Below are positions 43,311 through 51,662 of a DNA stretch of 64,000 nucleotides, piece after piece. The notes beneath the pieces were generated by a model that made no database searches, was not told where the DNA came from, and saw only the letters and a program-made list of their open reading frames with translations. Position numbers and translations under genes: made by a program. Position 1 is the first letter of the stretch. Each line of letters opens with the position of its first letter. Location of the stretch: positions 62,001 to 126,000 of the forward strand of contig NZ_JAJSSH010000004.1 in the NCBI RefSeq assembly GCF_021403115.1. Direction: 5' to 3'. Source of the stretch: Sphingobium sufflavum (GTDB lineage: Bacteria > Pseudomonadota > Alphaproteobacteria > Sphingomonadales > Sphingomonadaceae).

Positions 43311-44305
43311 TTCAACCATGGGAGCTTTCCATCATTGGCAAAATGATGGCAAACGCCCTGTTTGACTGGCACCCGGGCGTAACGCTGCAAAACCCCTGAC
43401 ACCTCGACATTTTTGGCTTCGATCATCACTGCCGCGATCTTGGCCATCGTGTCTGCATGGGTGAGACCATGCGTGTCATAGACGCCGTGAAAGATATCTT
43501 TCTCAAAGGTGGCGAGCACGGCCGGCTCGGTGCTGTCTCGGTAATAGCGCTTAAACGCTGCGGCATCGAAGAACCGGTCGCGCTGGACGCGAAAATGCTC
43601 GCCGAACTCTCCATGCAGTAGGGCTTCCTCGCCGCTCGCAAACTCAGGCGCGCCGCGTTCCTTATAGGCGGCAAGGAGCTGAGCCACATAAGCGGCCTCC
43701 TCGGCCTGCATCTGGTCCGGCGCTTCGCCGACCGGCGCGTCGCCGGGGTCGGCTGAGAACCAGCTGACGAGGGCGGGCTTCATCGCCTCAGTGCGCACCA
43801 ACTTGCCGGCCTCCAGGAGGGAGACCTTCTCGAAGGCGAAAGCATCTATGACCTGGCGGATTGCAGGGGACAAGGGATGATGCTCATTCTCGACCAGATG
43901 TGCGGCGCACCAATTGTCCCACTGTTCGATCAGCCTGGGCGCTATCGTGCTCGGTGTCGCGATGAGAGCCCGAGCTGTGCGGACCGCGCCGCGCGGTGCG
44001 ACGAAGATGAAACGATCAGGTGGCGGGAAATGACCGGCGGCGCTGTGGAAGAAAATCTTGGCGAGCTCGCGCAGCATGGCAGGTTCGCCTAGTGAATTGC
44101 GCAGCTGCTTGCATTGATAATTATCCCAAGGGCCATCGAACCGCGCAGTGCTATGATAGCCGACGACGTCGCGGCCCATGTCACCTGGGCCGGAGAAGCG
44201 GTCGCTGTCGGGATAGCGCGACCGCATCGACGCGACCCAATCGTCGATCAGGCGTTCGAGATCGTCACCGTCGAGCGCATAGATCTGCGCTGCGTAATTG
44301 ATCAC
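43307..44305 (-). CDS. ABC-3C effector with Mrr-like nuclease domain
   Basis: The product has 332 residues. Residues about 40-72 contain GRDVVGYHSTARFDGPWDNYQCKQ, which is the D...QxK pattern of Mrr/REase-fold nucleases. The C-terminal half is an ABC-3C-type domain: FEKDIFHGVYDTHGLTHADTMAKIAAVMIEAKNVEVSGVLQRYARVPVKQGVCHHFANDGKLPWLK. This is the first gene of the three-gene operon (effector, middle, ATPase) with overlaps of 4 bp between each pair. The system probably causes DNA cleavage on sensing an invader. The catalytic acidic residue between the Asp and Gln is assumed from the family pattern. Confidence 0.85.
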   Translation of the reverse strand: MINYAAQIYALDGDDLERLIDDWVASMRSRYPDSDRFSGPGDMGRDVVGYHSTARFDGPWDNYQCKQLRNSLGEPAMLRELAKIFFHSAAGHFPPPDRFIFVAPRGAVRTARALIATPSTIAPRLIEQWDNWCAAHLVENEHHPLSPAIRQVIDAFAFEKVSLLEAGKLVRTEAMKPALVSWFSADPGDAPVGEAPDQMQAEEAAYVAQLLAAYKERGAPEFASGEEALLHGEFGEHFRVQRDRFFDAAAFKRYYRDSTEPAVLATFEKDIFHGVYDTHGLTHADTMAKIAAVMIEAKNVEVSGVLQRYARVPVKQGVCHHFANDGKLPWLK

Positions 44306-44648
44306 GCGTGCCCCCGGTCAACCCTTTTCTGGACCGTGCATAGCAGCACGAACGCGCCAATGGGAGAGGGATGCGCGCCCTTTTGGATGGTCAAATATTA
44401 GGGCACGATGCTGACCAGCAGCTTTGCACAGGCTGAACGGCAACTGTTATCAGGACGGGACATTCACCGAAGCTGACCGGGACGACCGAGCCTGGTCGGG
44501 GGCTGTGGGTGGCCTTGCGCCACATCCCGTCGTTCGAGAGCGACTTTCGCGCCTTCAGAAGCGGACGTTCGGCTTTGGCAGTTTTTATTGGACTGGGGAC
44601 AAAAGGGCATTCGAGCCACAATGGAACGAAGGGGTGGACCGCAAGCGG
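44306..44648. other. Junction region with no convincing gene
   Basis: These bases lie between the ABC-3C promoter and the P450 fragment. Short frames on both strands have no recognisable motif and no ribosome site. I found no copy here of the tRNA-Leu 3' end that would mark the right attachment site. The break in the P450 gene at about 44.69 kb suggests this is where element DNA meets another segment. Confidence 0.5.
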
Positions 44649-44930
44649 TCATTGCGGGCTCAGCCAAGCCGCGACGATGTACGCGACTATGGGGGCGCTG
44701 GAGAAGATGTCCGGGTTGCGCATTACCCGGACAGCATCACCATATTTCAACACCATCCAGTGGCCGCCGTTGCGCGGTGTCCAAAACAATGGCGGTGCCT
44801 CCTCGACCAGCCGCAGAATGCGCTCGTGCGGATCCGTGAGAAGGCCCCGATCATTGTGGATGTCGAAATCATAAACCAGCGCCGCAGGCACATGGGCCGG
44901 ACAGGTGGCTAGCGCTTGGGCATCCGACAT
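44649..44930 (-). pseudogene. Cytochrome P450, N-terminal fragment
   Basis: The ATG at 44930 begins MSDAQALATCPAHVPAALVYDFDIHND, and GLLTDPHERILRLVEEAPPLFWTPRNGGHWMVLKYGDAVRVMRNPDIFSS follows, which is the start of a bacterial class I P450 of the CYP108/CYP153-like type. After NPDIFSSAP the reading frame turns to unrelated IVAYIVAAWLSPQ and stops. About three-quarters of the normal 400 residues, with the heme Cys, are absent and are not seen in other frames nearby. It lies last in the minus-strand operon 47462-45003, so a P450 was once co-transcribed with the oxidase-like subunits. Confidence 0.75.
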
Positions 44931-45002
44931 GGCGACAATGCTCCTGAAATTGGCGTTTCGTGAAGTTCTCTTGGTACACTGCCCTGTCACGGACAGCGGC
45001 TT

Positions 45003-45281
45003 TCAAACGATATACGCAGTGGTCAGGGCAGCTATGAACAGCGCAAGGAGCGCATCGCTCATGTGTCGCAAGCGTGCCGGAGCATGTCTGACGTCCATGA
45101 ACTCGCGAAGGATTACACGAACCTTCACCGCAGTGATGGCTATCGCACCAAAGGCCACCGCCAGGTCAGGCTTCAAAGGGCCAGTTCCATGGTGGGCGCC
45201 AATCCACCAGGCGAGGAGGGTGACGGCCGATAGGCCGAACCAGCTCAGGAGGAGCCGGCTCTGGGTAGAAATCTGCATCAC
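45003..45281 (-). CDS. Cytochrome c oxidase subunit IV family protein
   Basis: The product has 92 residues with three predicted membrane helices: LLLSWFGLSAVTLLAWWIG, LAVAFGAIAITAVKVRVILREFMDV and DALLALFIAALTTAYIV. The AITAVKVRVILREFMDVRHAP segment is typical of the prokaryotic COX4/NorF-like family. These small subunits assist assembly of heme-copper oxidases or nitric oxide reductase. No catalytic subunit I or copper-binding subunit II is in the window. It follows the subunit III gene by 1 bp. Confidence 0.75.
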   Translation of the reverse strand: MMQISTQSRLLLSWFGLSAVTLLAWWIGAHHGTGPLKPDLAVAFGAIAITAVKVRVILREFMDVRHAPARLRHMSDALLALFIAALTTAYIV

Positions 45282-45282
45282 A

Positions 45283-45891
45283 TCACCTCATGATATAGAG
45301 AAGCGCAAAAATGATCACCCACAGGAAATCGACCATGTGCCAGTAAGTGGCGCAAGTCTCGACGATCTCTTGGGAACGGCGCCTTGGACTCGATAGCTGA
45401 TAGATCGCAACGCCGAGAACGATGAAGCCTACCAGTACGTGCAGCAAATGCATTCCGGTCAGGAAATAGTAGAAGGAAAAGAACTCATTACTGGAAAAAT
45501 ACAGTCCTTCGCCAATCTTGAGCGACCACTCGTAAAGCTTCAGGGCGAGGAAGGTGAGTCCGCAGCCAACGGTTAGCCAGACATTGGCAATCGCGCCGCT
45601 AAAGTTGCCATTCCGCGATTTCTCGACGGCGAGGGCGATCGACCAGGAGCTGGTCAGGAGTATGAGTGTGTTGATCACACCGAACAGCAAGTTCAGATGA
45701 GACTGCGCTTCAAGAAAGGCCACGCTATTGGCCTTGTAGCTGTAGGTGTAGACAACGAAATAGGAAAAGAATGTCAGAGCCTCGATCAGGACGAGGATCC
45801 ACATATCAGGCTGGCCCGGTGTGGAGGGCACCGTCCCGACGCCGGCCTTGCCAGGGGCGCGGGACAGACTGTCACGTGCGGCTTTTGTCAT
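45283..45891 (-). CDS. Cytochrome c oxidase subunit III-like protein (NorE-type)
   Basis: The product has 202 residues with a short charged N-terminus and five predicted helices. WILVLIEALTFFSYFVVY, INTLILLTSSWSIALAVE, YYFLTGMHLLHVLVGFIVL and TCATYWHMVDFLWVIIFALLYIM are the classic subunit III signatures, including GMHLLHV and YWHMVDFLWV. This is an orphan of the five-helix type seen as NorE. In known systems it stabilises the catalytic subunit; here its partners would be the two membrane proteins upstream. The genes are in one transcript with an intact ribosome site each. Confidence 0.88.
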   Translation of the reverse strand: MTKAARDSLSRAPGKAGVGTVPSTPGQPDMWILVLIEALTFFSYFVVYTYSYKANSVAFLEAQSHLNLLFGVINTLILLTSSWSIALAVEKSRNGNFSGAIANVWLTVGCGLTFLALKLYEWSLKIGEGLYFSSNEFFSFYYFLTGMHLLHVLVGFIVLGVAIYQLSSPRRRSQEIVETCATYWHMVDFLWVIIFALLYIMR

Positions 45892-45936
45892 GGTTAAATC
45901 TTTCTGTGCTGGAGCGCAGGCTAAATGCGGGCCGCA

Positions 45937-46731
45937 TCATCGAAGGTCGGGGAGAGGCAGCTTCTCCTGGTCCTGCTTTTCGATCATCGTCTTGAGCAGC
46001 GTTATGAAGCAGCCAGTGTAGATACCGAACACCACCATGTTGATATTGAAGGCGATCATTCCGTTCCAGGCGAACGGGCCTTCTTTCATGATGCAACAGG
46101 TTGCAACGACCACCTCCGTAAGTGCGTTGCAGATGTTGAAGTATCCGAACCATTTCGGAAGGATGCTATTTTTGTCGAGCAGAATGGCGACTGCCCAGAT
46201 GACCGACCCAATCAGAAATATGCCCATCGTGCCGCTGAATGACAGAAAGCCCATGTCATAGAGGAGACCGATCAACTTGGGATCGCGGTCCGGACGCAAC
46301 GCACCGACCACCAAGGCAATGCAGGTCAGCAGCATGCCTGGCACAGCTGCCAGCGAATAGATGATCAGATAGATGTTAGCAAAGACCGGGCTGACCGACA
46401 TGCGACGCATTGAGTAGCAAATCAGGGCCGTCGATGCGATGCTGAGCGCACCAATCAGGAACATGATGCCGAATCCGAACAACAGCCCAAAGTGGTTTTC
46501 GTTGAACCACCACATGATCTTTGGGAGATCCCACCATGCCTTTGGCGGCGGCTGTGTCCGCGTAATGAGAAAGAATACAACGCCGAAGATATTGTAGAAT
46601 ACTACAATCGCGTACCATGCCAGCCATTGCTCGATATTCGGGTTATGACGCCAGTTCCACGCGATCTTACCGATTTTGGATAATGGCACCGGCGGGACGG
46701 CCAGCGACCCATTCATCGGGATACTGCTCAT
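45937..46731 (-). CDS. Polytopic membrane protein of unknown function, related to its upstream neighbour
   Basis: The protein has 264 residues and about six to seven transmembrane helices: WLAWYAIVVFYNIFGVVFFLI, FGLLFGFGIMFLIGALSIAS, IYLIIYSLAAVPGMLLTCIALV, GIFLIGSVIWAVAILLD, ALTEVVVATCCIM and FNINMVVFGIYTGCFITLL. The pattern ALRPDRDPKLIGLLYDMGFLSF parallels AFRPERDPSLIQLFNDLAWVTF in the next gene, and LPKWFGYFNICNALTEV parallels LPTWYAHFNLLTAVALA, so the two are diverged paralogs. I do not recognise a named family. Overlap with the previous gene (ATGA) indicates joint expression. Conserved His residues for heme are not evident. Confidence 0.7.
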   Translation of the reverse strand: MSSIPMNGSLAVPPVPLSKIGKIAWNWRHNPNIEQWLAWYAIVVFYNIFGVVFFLITRTQPPPKAWWDLPKIMWWFNENHFGLLFGFGIMFLIGALSIASTALICYSMRRMSVSPVFANIYLIIYSLAAVPGMLLTCIALVVGALRPDRDPKLIGLLYDMGFLSFSGTMGIFLIGSVIWAVAILLDKNSILPKWFGYFNICNALTEVVVATCCIMKEGPFAWNGMIAFNINMVVFGIYTGCFITLLKTMIEKQDQEKLPLPDLR

Positions 46732-47462
46732 ATTTCGGTTCCTTCTTCACGGCGCTGGCGGTGAATGGTGCTGCCGATCGTGAAACCGGTCACGATGATC
46801 CACAGGGCGATTGCGATGTTTTTGACCCAGAAGGAGAGCAGCCCGTCCCACGCCAACGGTCCATCGAGCGCCATCGTGGCGAAGGCCGCCGGTGCCAGCG
46901 CAACCGCAGTGAGCAGGTTGAAGTGTGCATACCAGGTCGGGAGGATCTTCCGCGTCTGCCGGTCAAGGTAGATGGCGAGAGCAAGGAACACGCTTTGCGC
47001 CACGAGGAAGCCCACTTGGCTTGTGAAAGTAACCCAAGCGAGATCGTTGAACAGCTGGATCAGGGACGGATCGCGTTCAGGGCGAAAGGCGGCGAGCAGC
47101 CAGTATAGATCGGCCATGCAGAAGAGCGTTGGGCCACCAGCAATACAGCCGAGAAAACAATAGCTCATGATCGGCGTATTGTGCGCCATCCGACGCATCT
47201 GCGAGGCGATCAGCGCCAGGAACGGAATCAGGGCGACACCGAACCAGTTGAACACAATCATGCTGTAGCGGATGCGGGGAAGATTATCGGGGTCGCGATA
47301 AAAGGCGGCGACAGCATCAGCTGACAACGTCGGCGACATCGGGTGCACGAAACCTGGGAAACCAAGGAACGCTAGAAACCAGATTATACCGATGACCGGC
47401 AGCGACCATAGCAGCAATAGCTCTCCATCGACGCTTGCCCTTTGGCTAACCAGATTTGTCAT
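46728..47462 (-). CDS. Polytopic membrane protein of unknown function, first gene of the oxidase-like operon
   Basis: The protein has 244 residues from the ATG at 47462 with a GGAG site. It has six to seven predicted helices: LLLWSLPVIGIIWFLAFLGF, YSMIVFNWFGVALIPFLALI, IMSYCFLGCIAGGPTLFCMADLYWLLAAF, FLVAQSVFLALAIYLD and a final IAIALWIIVTGFTIGS. The body carries the AFRPERDPSLIQLFND motif shared with the second gene. The N-terminal periplasmic loop has HPMSPTLSADAVAAFYRDPDNL. The pair may form a heterodimer. I know no function for this family; co-occurrence with oxidase subunits and a P450 suggests a redox membrane complex. Confidence 0.7.
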   Translation of the reverse strand: MTNLVSQRASVDGELLLLWSLPVIGIIWFLAFLGFPGFVHPMSPTLSADAVAAFYRDPDNLPRIRYSMIVFNWFGVALIPFLALIASQMRRMAHNTPIMSYCFLGCIAGGPTLFCMADLYWLLAAFRPERDPSLIQLFNDLAWVTFTSQVGFLVAQSVFLALAIYLDRQTRKILPTWYAHFNLLTAVALAPAAFATMALDGPLAWDGLLSFWVKNIAIALWIIVTGFTIGSTIHRQRREEGTEI

Positions 47463-47640
47463 CACGGGACTCCATTCGATAAATTCATGTCGGGAAATGC
47501 AGTCGAAACCGCACCGGGGGGGGGGCGCCTCAAAGGCGGAAATATGGCGATTGGTGATGTTTGGCTCGAAATGCCCGCGCTGCGGATCCGGACCACGGGT
47601 GCGCCACAATTCGCTCGCTCCGGAACCGGACACTCGACGC

Positions 47641-47674
47641 AAAAAAATGGGGAGGTCTCTGACAAGACCTCCCC
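47641..47674 (-). terminator. Rho-independent terminator of the third TonB receptor gene
   Basis: On the minus strand, AGACCTCCCC-type arms (47649-47658 and 47665-47674, 10-bp perfect stem, 6-nt loop) are followed by ATTTTTTTG. It lies 48 bp past the receptor stop and upstream of the oxidase-like operon. Confidence 0.9.
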
Positions 47675-47722
47675 ACCAATGCACCTGAGTATCGGGGAGG
47701 ATACGATGCAGGCTGCATTCGA

Positions 47723-50143
47723 TTATCGAGATCCGAAGGCGACGCGCAGGTTCAATCCGAACTCACGCGGCTGCGTCATCGAAACAGCGAAGTAGCTGCT
47801 GTTAAAGACACGACTTCCCGTCGGGGCCTGAGCGACTTCGCGATAGGCCGTGAAGGTTGGACCATTGCTCCTGGTCAGGACTTTTTCGAGGTTCGCAACA
47901 TTCTTTACGAATGCCGATATTTCCCAGGATCCATCGTGCGCGCGCACGCCTGTGTAGAGGTTGAGCAGGCCATAGCTGCTGATGTTGTCATAAGAATTTG
48001 TCGGGTCACCCTGGGATGCGCCGGTGAACGTGAACAACCCGCGCACATAAGCATCCAGCCGATCGTCGAGGGGCAGATTATACTCCGACTGTATGTTCGC
48101 GCTGAATGGAGAATTGAAGCCCGACCGGGTCGAAACGCGACATCCAGAAATGTCATTGGAACCGGTCGCAGCCCTCAAATCAGTCAGGCTCGGTGCGGAG
48201 CCAGCCCCATCAGGCGTGCCGTCGCTATTCAGGTCATTGCACGGGATAAGGCCGTTCTGGATCTTGCCCAATGAGTAGGCCGCATTGACGCCAAGATTGA
48301 AACGCGAGGAAGGCCGAAACTGAATTTCCGCTTCGACGCCGTTGATCTCGATCGGAACCGCGCTGACAAAATTGAAAGCACTTACGCCCTGAACCAGCGT
48401 GGGCGGCGTTGTCGCCGTGTTAGCCGACGTATTGATGAAGTACACCCCTGCGCCGGGAGCGCGATAAGGATAGTTTTTGAACGTCTGATGGAAGCCAGTG
48501 ACATTTACGTTCAGTCGCCGGTCGAACCATGACGACTTCACGCCGGCTTCATAGGATTTGGATGTCTCGGGTAGAACCTGCAAAAAGCTGGTTTCGAGGG
48601 CAGACCGTTGGAGGTCCGAGTTACCCACCACGTCGATTTGCGGGCGCCAGCTGCTGCCGGTGCTGGCATAGGCCATGATGTCGGGTGTGACCTGATATTT
48701 GACGGATGCCGAGTAGATCCAGGCGTTGCTGGACGGATGAATATCCTGAAGCACGGCATTGAACGCCGGGATAGTCAGGCGCTTGGTTTCATCGAAGCTG
48801 ATGTAGCGAACACCACCAGAGATTTCGAAGCTATCTCCCAGATGCGCGGTCACATTGCCGAATAGCGACTTTTCGATGGCCCGGCCCCGACGCTGAACCA
48901 GAGTTTTGGCGGGATTTGGGGTTGCCGCTGGCAGGGCGTTGCCGAATGCTGTCAGGAAGGTATCTGTCGTGATGTCTGACGGTGGTGTGCTGCGGCGATA
49001 GAAGCCTCCGACCACATAGTCGAACATATCGAAAACGCGGGTCTCGTTCTGGAGACGCAGTTCGTGGGTCCAGTCTGTCGCGTCGGTAACAGTGAGCTGG
49101 CCGAAGTCCCGCCCTGGGAAGGCGTTGGCGCTGTCACCATTGTTTGTGCCGGTATTGAAGATGTTAGACTGAAAACGGTTATACGAGCCGACATAGACGA
49201 GCTGTTGGCCCGCGAAGGCGTAGCGCGCCTGCCAGTTCACCGTGTCATATGTCTGGTTCTGGGTGGAGGGAAGGTCGGCTATGCCGAGGCGATCCTTGGC
49301 GGAAATGAACAATGGACTGGCGGCCGCTCCGGGGATCACTTCGGACAGCGATTCAACCTGCTCCCATCGCCGGGCCTTCAAGTGAAGGTGCTGGTACATG
49401 ACGTCGAACTGGAGCGAACTCGTCGGTTCGACGCGAAGCGATATCCGGTACGCTTCTGTTTTCGAGATTGGCTTGCCAGGTGGAGTGGCGGGCTTGACGA
49501 ATGTTGACCTATTCTCGTCATACAGGCCGGCGATGCGGAGAGCGGCGACACCCTTTATTAGTGGAATATTGACGGCCGCGTTGGCGTTATAGCCTCCCAT
49601 GTCCGTTGCCGTGAAATTGCCATACCCGCCGTAATCATAAAGGTCAGGCCGATGTGTGGTGACCGTGACCGAGCCGGAGGGAGACGCGCGGCCACGCAGC
49701 GTGCCTTGTGGTCCACGCAGAACCTCGATCTGGCCGATGTCGAATACGGACTGGATCAGGGCGCCCGCCTGGATCGAAGCGTCGTTGAAATAGAATTCGA
49801 CCGTGCCATTGTTGCCGCTGGCAAGGACGTCGAAGTTGACGCCACGGACAGAAGCATTTCCGCCGATACCGGTGGAGCTCGTGCCAAGCGATAAGCCAGG
49901 GACAACCGTCGAGATATCGCTGAACTGGCGCAGGTTCAGTTTCGCCAGTGTGTCCGAGGTCACGACGTTAACGACCGTCGGCACGTCCTGCACAGATTCC
50001 TGCTTTCGCCGTGCCTCAACAACAATTTCTTCCGATTCTACGCGGGCGCTCGCTCCCTCCGACTGGGCGGATTGCGCGAAAGCAGGGTAAGCCCATGCGA
50101 GCGAAATCAGTCCGCTACATGCAATTAAGTGATTGGTTTTCAT
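47723..50143 (-). CDS. TonB-dependent receptor
   Basis: The protein has 806 residues from the ATG at 50143 with a GGGGAGG site. The signal peptide is MKTNHLIACSGLISLAWAYPAFAQ. The plug carries EIVVEARRKQESVQDVPTVVNVV and LRGPQGTLRGRASPSGSVTVTT; the barrel ends REFGLNLRVAFGSR. It is of the sphingomonad FecA/BtuB-like type (QSVQDVP TonB box region) associated with catabolic or steroid/terpenoid-like gene clusters. It is transcribed towards the oxidase-like operon but has its own strong terminator. It is divergent from a TetR regulator. Confidence 0.9.
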   Translation of the reverse strand: MKTNHLIACSGLISLAWAYPAFAQSAQSEGASARVESEEIVVEARRKQESVQDVPTVVNVVTSDTLAKLNLRQFSDISTVVPGLSLGTSSTGIGGNASVRGVNFDVLASGNNGTVEFYFNDASIQAGALIQSVFDIGQIEVLRGPQGTLRGRASPSGSVTVTTHRPDLYDYGGYGNFTATDMGGYNANAAVNIPLIKGVAALRIAGLYDENRSTFVKPATPPGKPISKTEAYRISLRVEPTSSLQFDVMYQHLHLKARRWEQVESLSEVIPGAAASPLFISAKDRLGIADLPSTQNQTYDTVNWQARYAFAGQQLVYVGSYNRFQSNIFNTGTNNGDSANAFPGRDFGQLTVTDATDWTHELRLQNETRVFDMFDYVVGGFYRRSTPPSDITTDTFLTAFGNALPAATPNPAKTLVQRRGRAIEKSLFGNVTAHLGDSFEISGGVRYISFDETKRLTIPAFNAVLQDIHPSSNAWIYSASVKYQVTPDIMAYASTGSSWRPQIDVVGNSDLQRSALETSFLQVLPETSKSYEAGVKSSWFDRRLNVNVTGFHQTFKNYPYRAPGAGVYFINTSANTATTPPTLVQGVSAFNFVSAVPIEINGVEAEIQFRPSSRFNLGVNAAYSLGKIQNGLIPCNDLNSDGTPDGAGSAPSLTDLRAATGSNDISGCRVSTRSGFNSPFSANIQSEYNLPLDDRLDAYVRGLFTFTGASQGDPTNSYDNISSYGLLNLYTGVRAHDGSWEISAFVKNVANLEKVLTRSNGPTFTAYREVAQAPTGSRVFNSSYFAVSMTQPREFGLNLRVAFGSR

Positions 50144-50424
50144 ATAGATAACCTCCCCGTTTTGTTTCGTTGAGTTGAGCGAGCGTCCATGTGCTGGACA
50201 TCGTCGCCGCACAACTGTGGATAGCGAAATGACTTATAGAACACAATATCCTAAAAGTGCAATCAGGTTGCAAAAGTGTGCTGAGGCACTACCTGCGAAG
50301 GCAACACGGCAGCCCATGGGGTTTGGCGGCGACCGCGGCGCTGGATCGAACGACAAGGGTGAATTGTGGCGCTCAGTTGCGTTTGCAATGGGACCACGAT
50401 AGCGAAGAGCGAAATGGTGAGCAG

Positions 50425-51021
50425 GTGATTAGAGTGAGTGAAGGTCAGGCGTTGCCACTTGCGGAGCGGTCTGATCCTCGCATCAGGCGGACTCGCAAAG
50501 CGTTCCGGCAGGCGCTGCAGGAATTGTTGCAGGAGATGCCGCTCGAAGCCATTACAATCAGGGACATCGTTGCGCGCGCGGATATCGCATACACTACCTA
50601 TTTCAGACACTATGCGACCAAAGAGGCGTTGCTAGACGACCTCGCCCACGAGGAAATCGGCAAGCTGCTGGATCTTACCTATCCGGTGATGGCATCCAAA
50701 AATGGTTACGCTTCGTGCGAAACGCTCTGTCTCTACGTTTCAGCTAATCGGGCTCTATGGAGCGCATTGCTGACGGGCGGCGCGCAGGGAGCGATCCGCA
50801 CGGCTTTTGTCGAACTGACGCTAGCCCGCGAATCCCAGTGGCCACAGGTCCAGTCCTGGCTGCCCAAGGATATTGGCACGACGCTGGCCGTCACATCAAT
50901 CGTCGAACTCCTGGCATGGTGGCTGAGACAAGTCGAGCCGGTCCTGCCAGCGCGGGTGGCTGAAATAATGGACAGGGTCATCGTGTCGACATTGATGGGA
51001 ACGGCGTATGCCGAGCCATGA
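50425..51021 (+). CDS. TetR family transcriptional regulator
   Basis: The protein has about 198 residues. The start is uncertain: GTG at 50425 or 50434 both fit; the open frame extends upstream to 50257 without an appropriate site. The HTH is RIRRTRKAFRQALQELLQEMPLEAITIRDIVARADIAYTTYFRHYATKEALLDDL. The C-terminal domain is helical and mostly unassigned. It is divergent from the TonB receptor, and a TGCAA-TCAGG-TTGCA inverted repeat at 50258-50272 in the gap could be its operator. It probably controls the receptor and perhaps the oxidase-like operon. Confidence 0.85.
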   Translation: MIRVSEGQALPLAERSDPRIRRTRKAFRQALQELLQEMPLEAITIRDIVARADIAYTTYFRHYATKEALLDDLAHEEIGKLLDLTYPVMASKNGYASCETLCLYVSANRALWSALLTGGAQGAIRTAFVELTLARESQWPQVQSWLPKDIGTTLAVTSIVELLAWWLRQVEPVLPARVAEIMDRVIVSTLMGTAYAEP

Positions 51022-51205
51022 CGCGGACGCCAGTCTTGGAGTGTTGCATTGCTGGACCCGCGCCCCGAAACGGTAATTTATCTTTCGCGGTACGTAGGGG
51101 CAATAAGGTCGCTTCCGCCACTCGGTTATTGGCAGCTATGACCGTTTACCTGCCCGTAAGCTGTCATTCCGCTAACGGCCAAAACGGGACGAGAAAAGAG
51201 CGACC

Positions 51206-51235
51206 AGTTGCCCGCCAAAGTATTGGCGGGCAACT
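51206..51235. terminator. Perfect 13-bp hairpin between TetR and VOC genes
   Basis: The arms AGTTGCCCGCCAA (51206-51218) and TTGGCGGGCAACT (51223-51235) pair fully around AGTA. They sit between convergent genes. The minus-strand side is followed by a T-rich stretch (CGCTCTTTTCTC), so it should terminate the VOC gene, and possibly tetR. Confidence 0.75.
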
Positions 51236-51263
51236 GACTCAGGCTAAACGATGCAAAGCCGCG

Positions 51264-51662
51264 TCATTTGGGAAAGTGGATTCCGCATAGTTTGTTTCCA
51301 TCTAGATCGCGGAAATACGCCAGTACGATCGTACCCATAGACGCTGTTTCGCGAGGACCGGGCGCTACCTCGATCGACGTGCCACCATTGGCAACTGCAA
51401 CATCATGAAACTGCTTCACCTGCTCTGGCGAATCGCAAGAAAAAGCAATGGTGCTGCCGTTCGCAACAGTGGCTGGTTCATCATTGATCGGCTGGGTGAC
51501 AATGAAATTGGCCCCATTCCCACTGTTGTACATCAGGCGCGTGTGGCCACTGTCGGCCACGTTGATCGTCGCCTCTCCAACGCCGAGGGTGCCTAGCACC
51601 GTGTCGTAAAAGCGCTTCGCTCGGTCGATGTCGTTCGACCCCACCATCGTGTGAAAAAGCAT
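51264..51662 (-). CDS. VOC superfamily (glyoxalase/bleomycin resistance-like) protein
   Basis: The protein has 132 residues from the ATG at 51662 with GTAGGAGAA. The beta-alpha-beta-beta-beta modules are clear: MLFHTMVGSNDIDRAKRFYDTVLGTLGVG at the start, then FIVTQPINDEPATVANGSTIAFSC and FHDVAVANGGTSIEVAPGPRETASMGTIVLAYFRDLDGNKLCGI at the end. H4 and a late E/H pair could be metal ligands. VOC proteins catalyse varied isomerisation, dioxygenase or resistance reactions; this one cannot be narrowed. It converges on tetR and precedes the phage integrase region. Confidence 0.88.
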   Translation of the reverse strand: MLFHTMVGSNDIDRAKRFYDTVLGTLGVGEATINVADSGHTRLMYNSGNGANFIVTQPINDEPATVANGSTIAFSCDSPEQVKQFHDVAVANGGTSIEVAPGPRETASMGTIVLAYFRDLDGNKLCGIHFPK

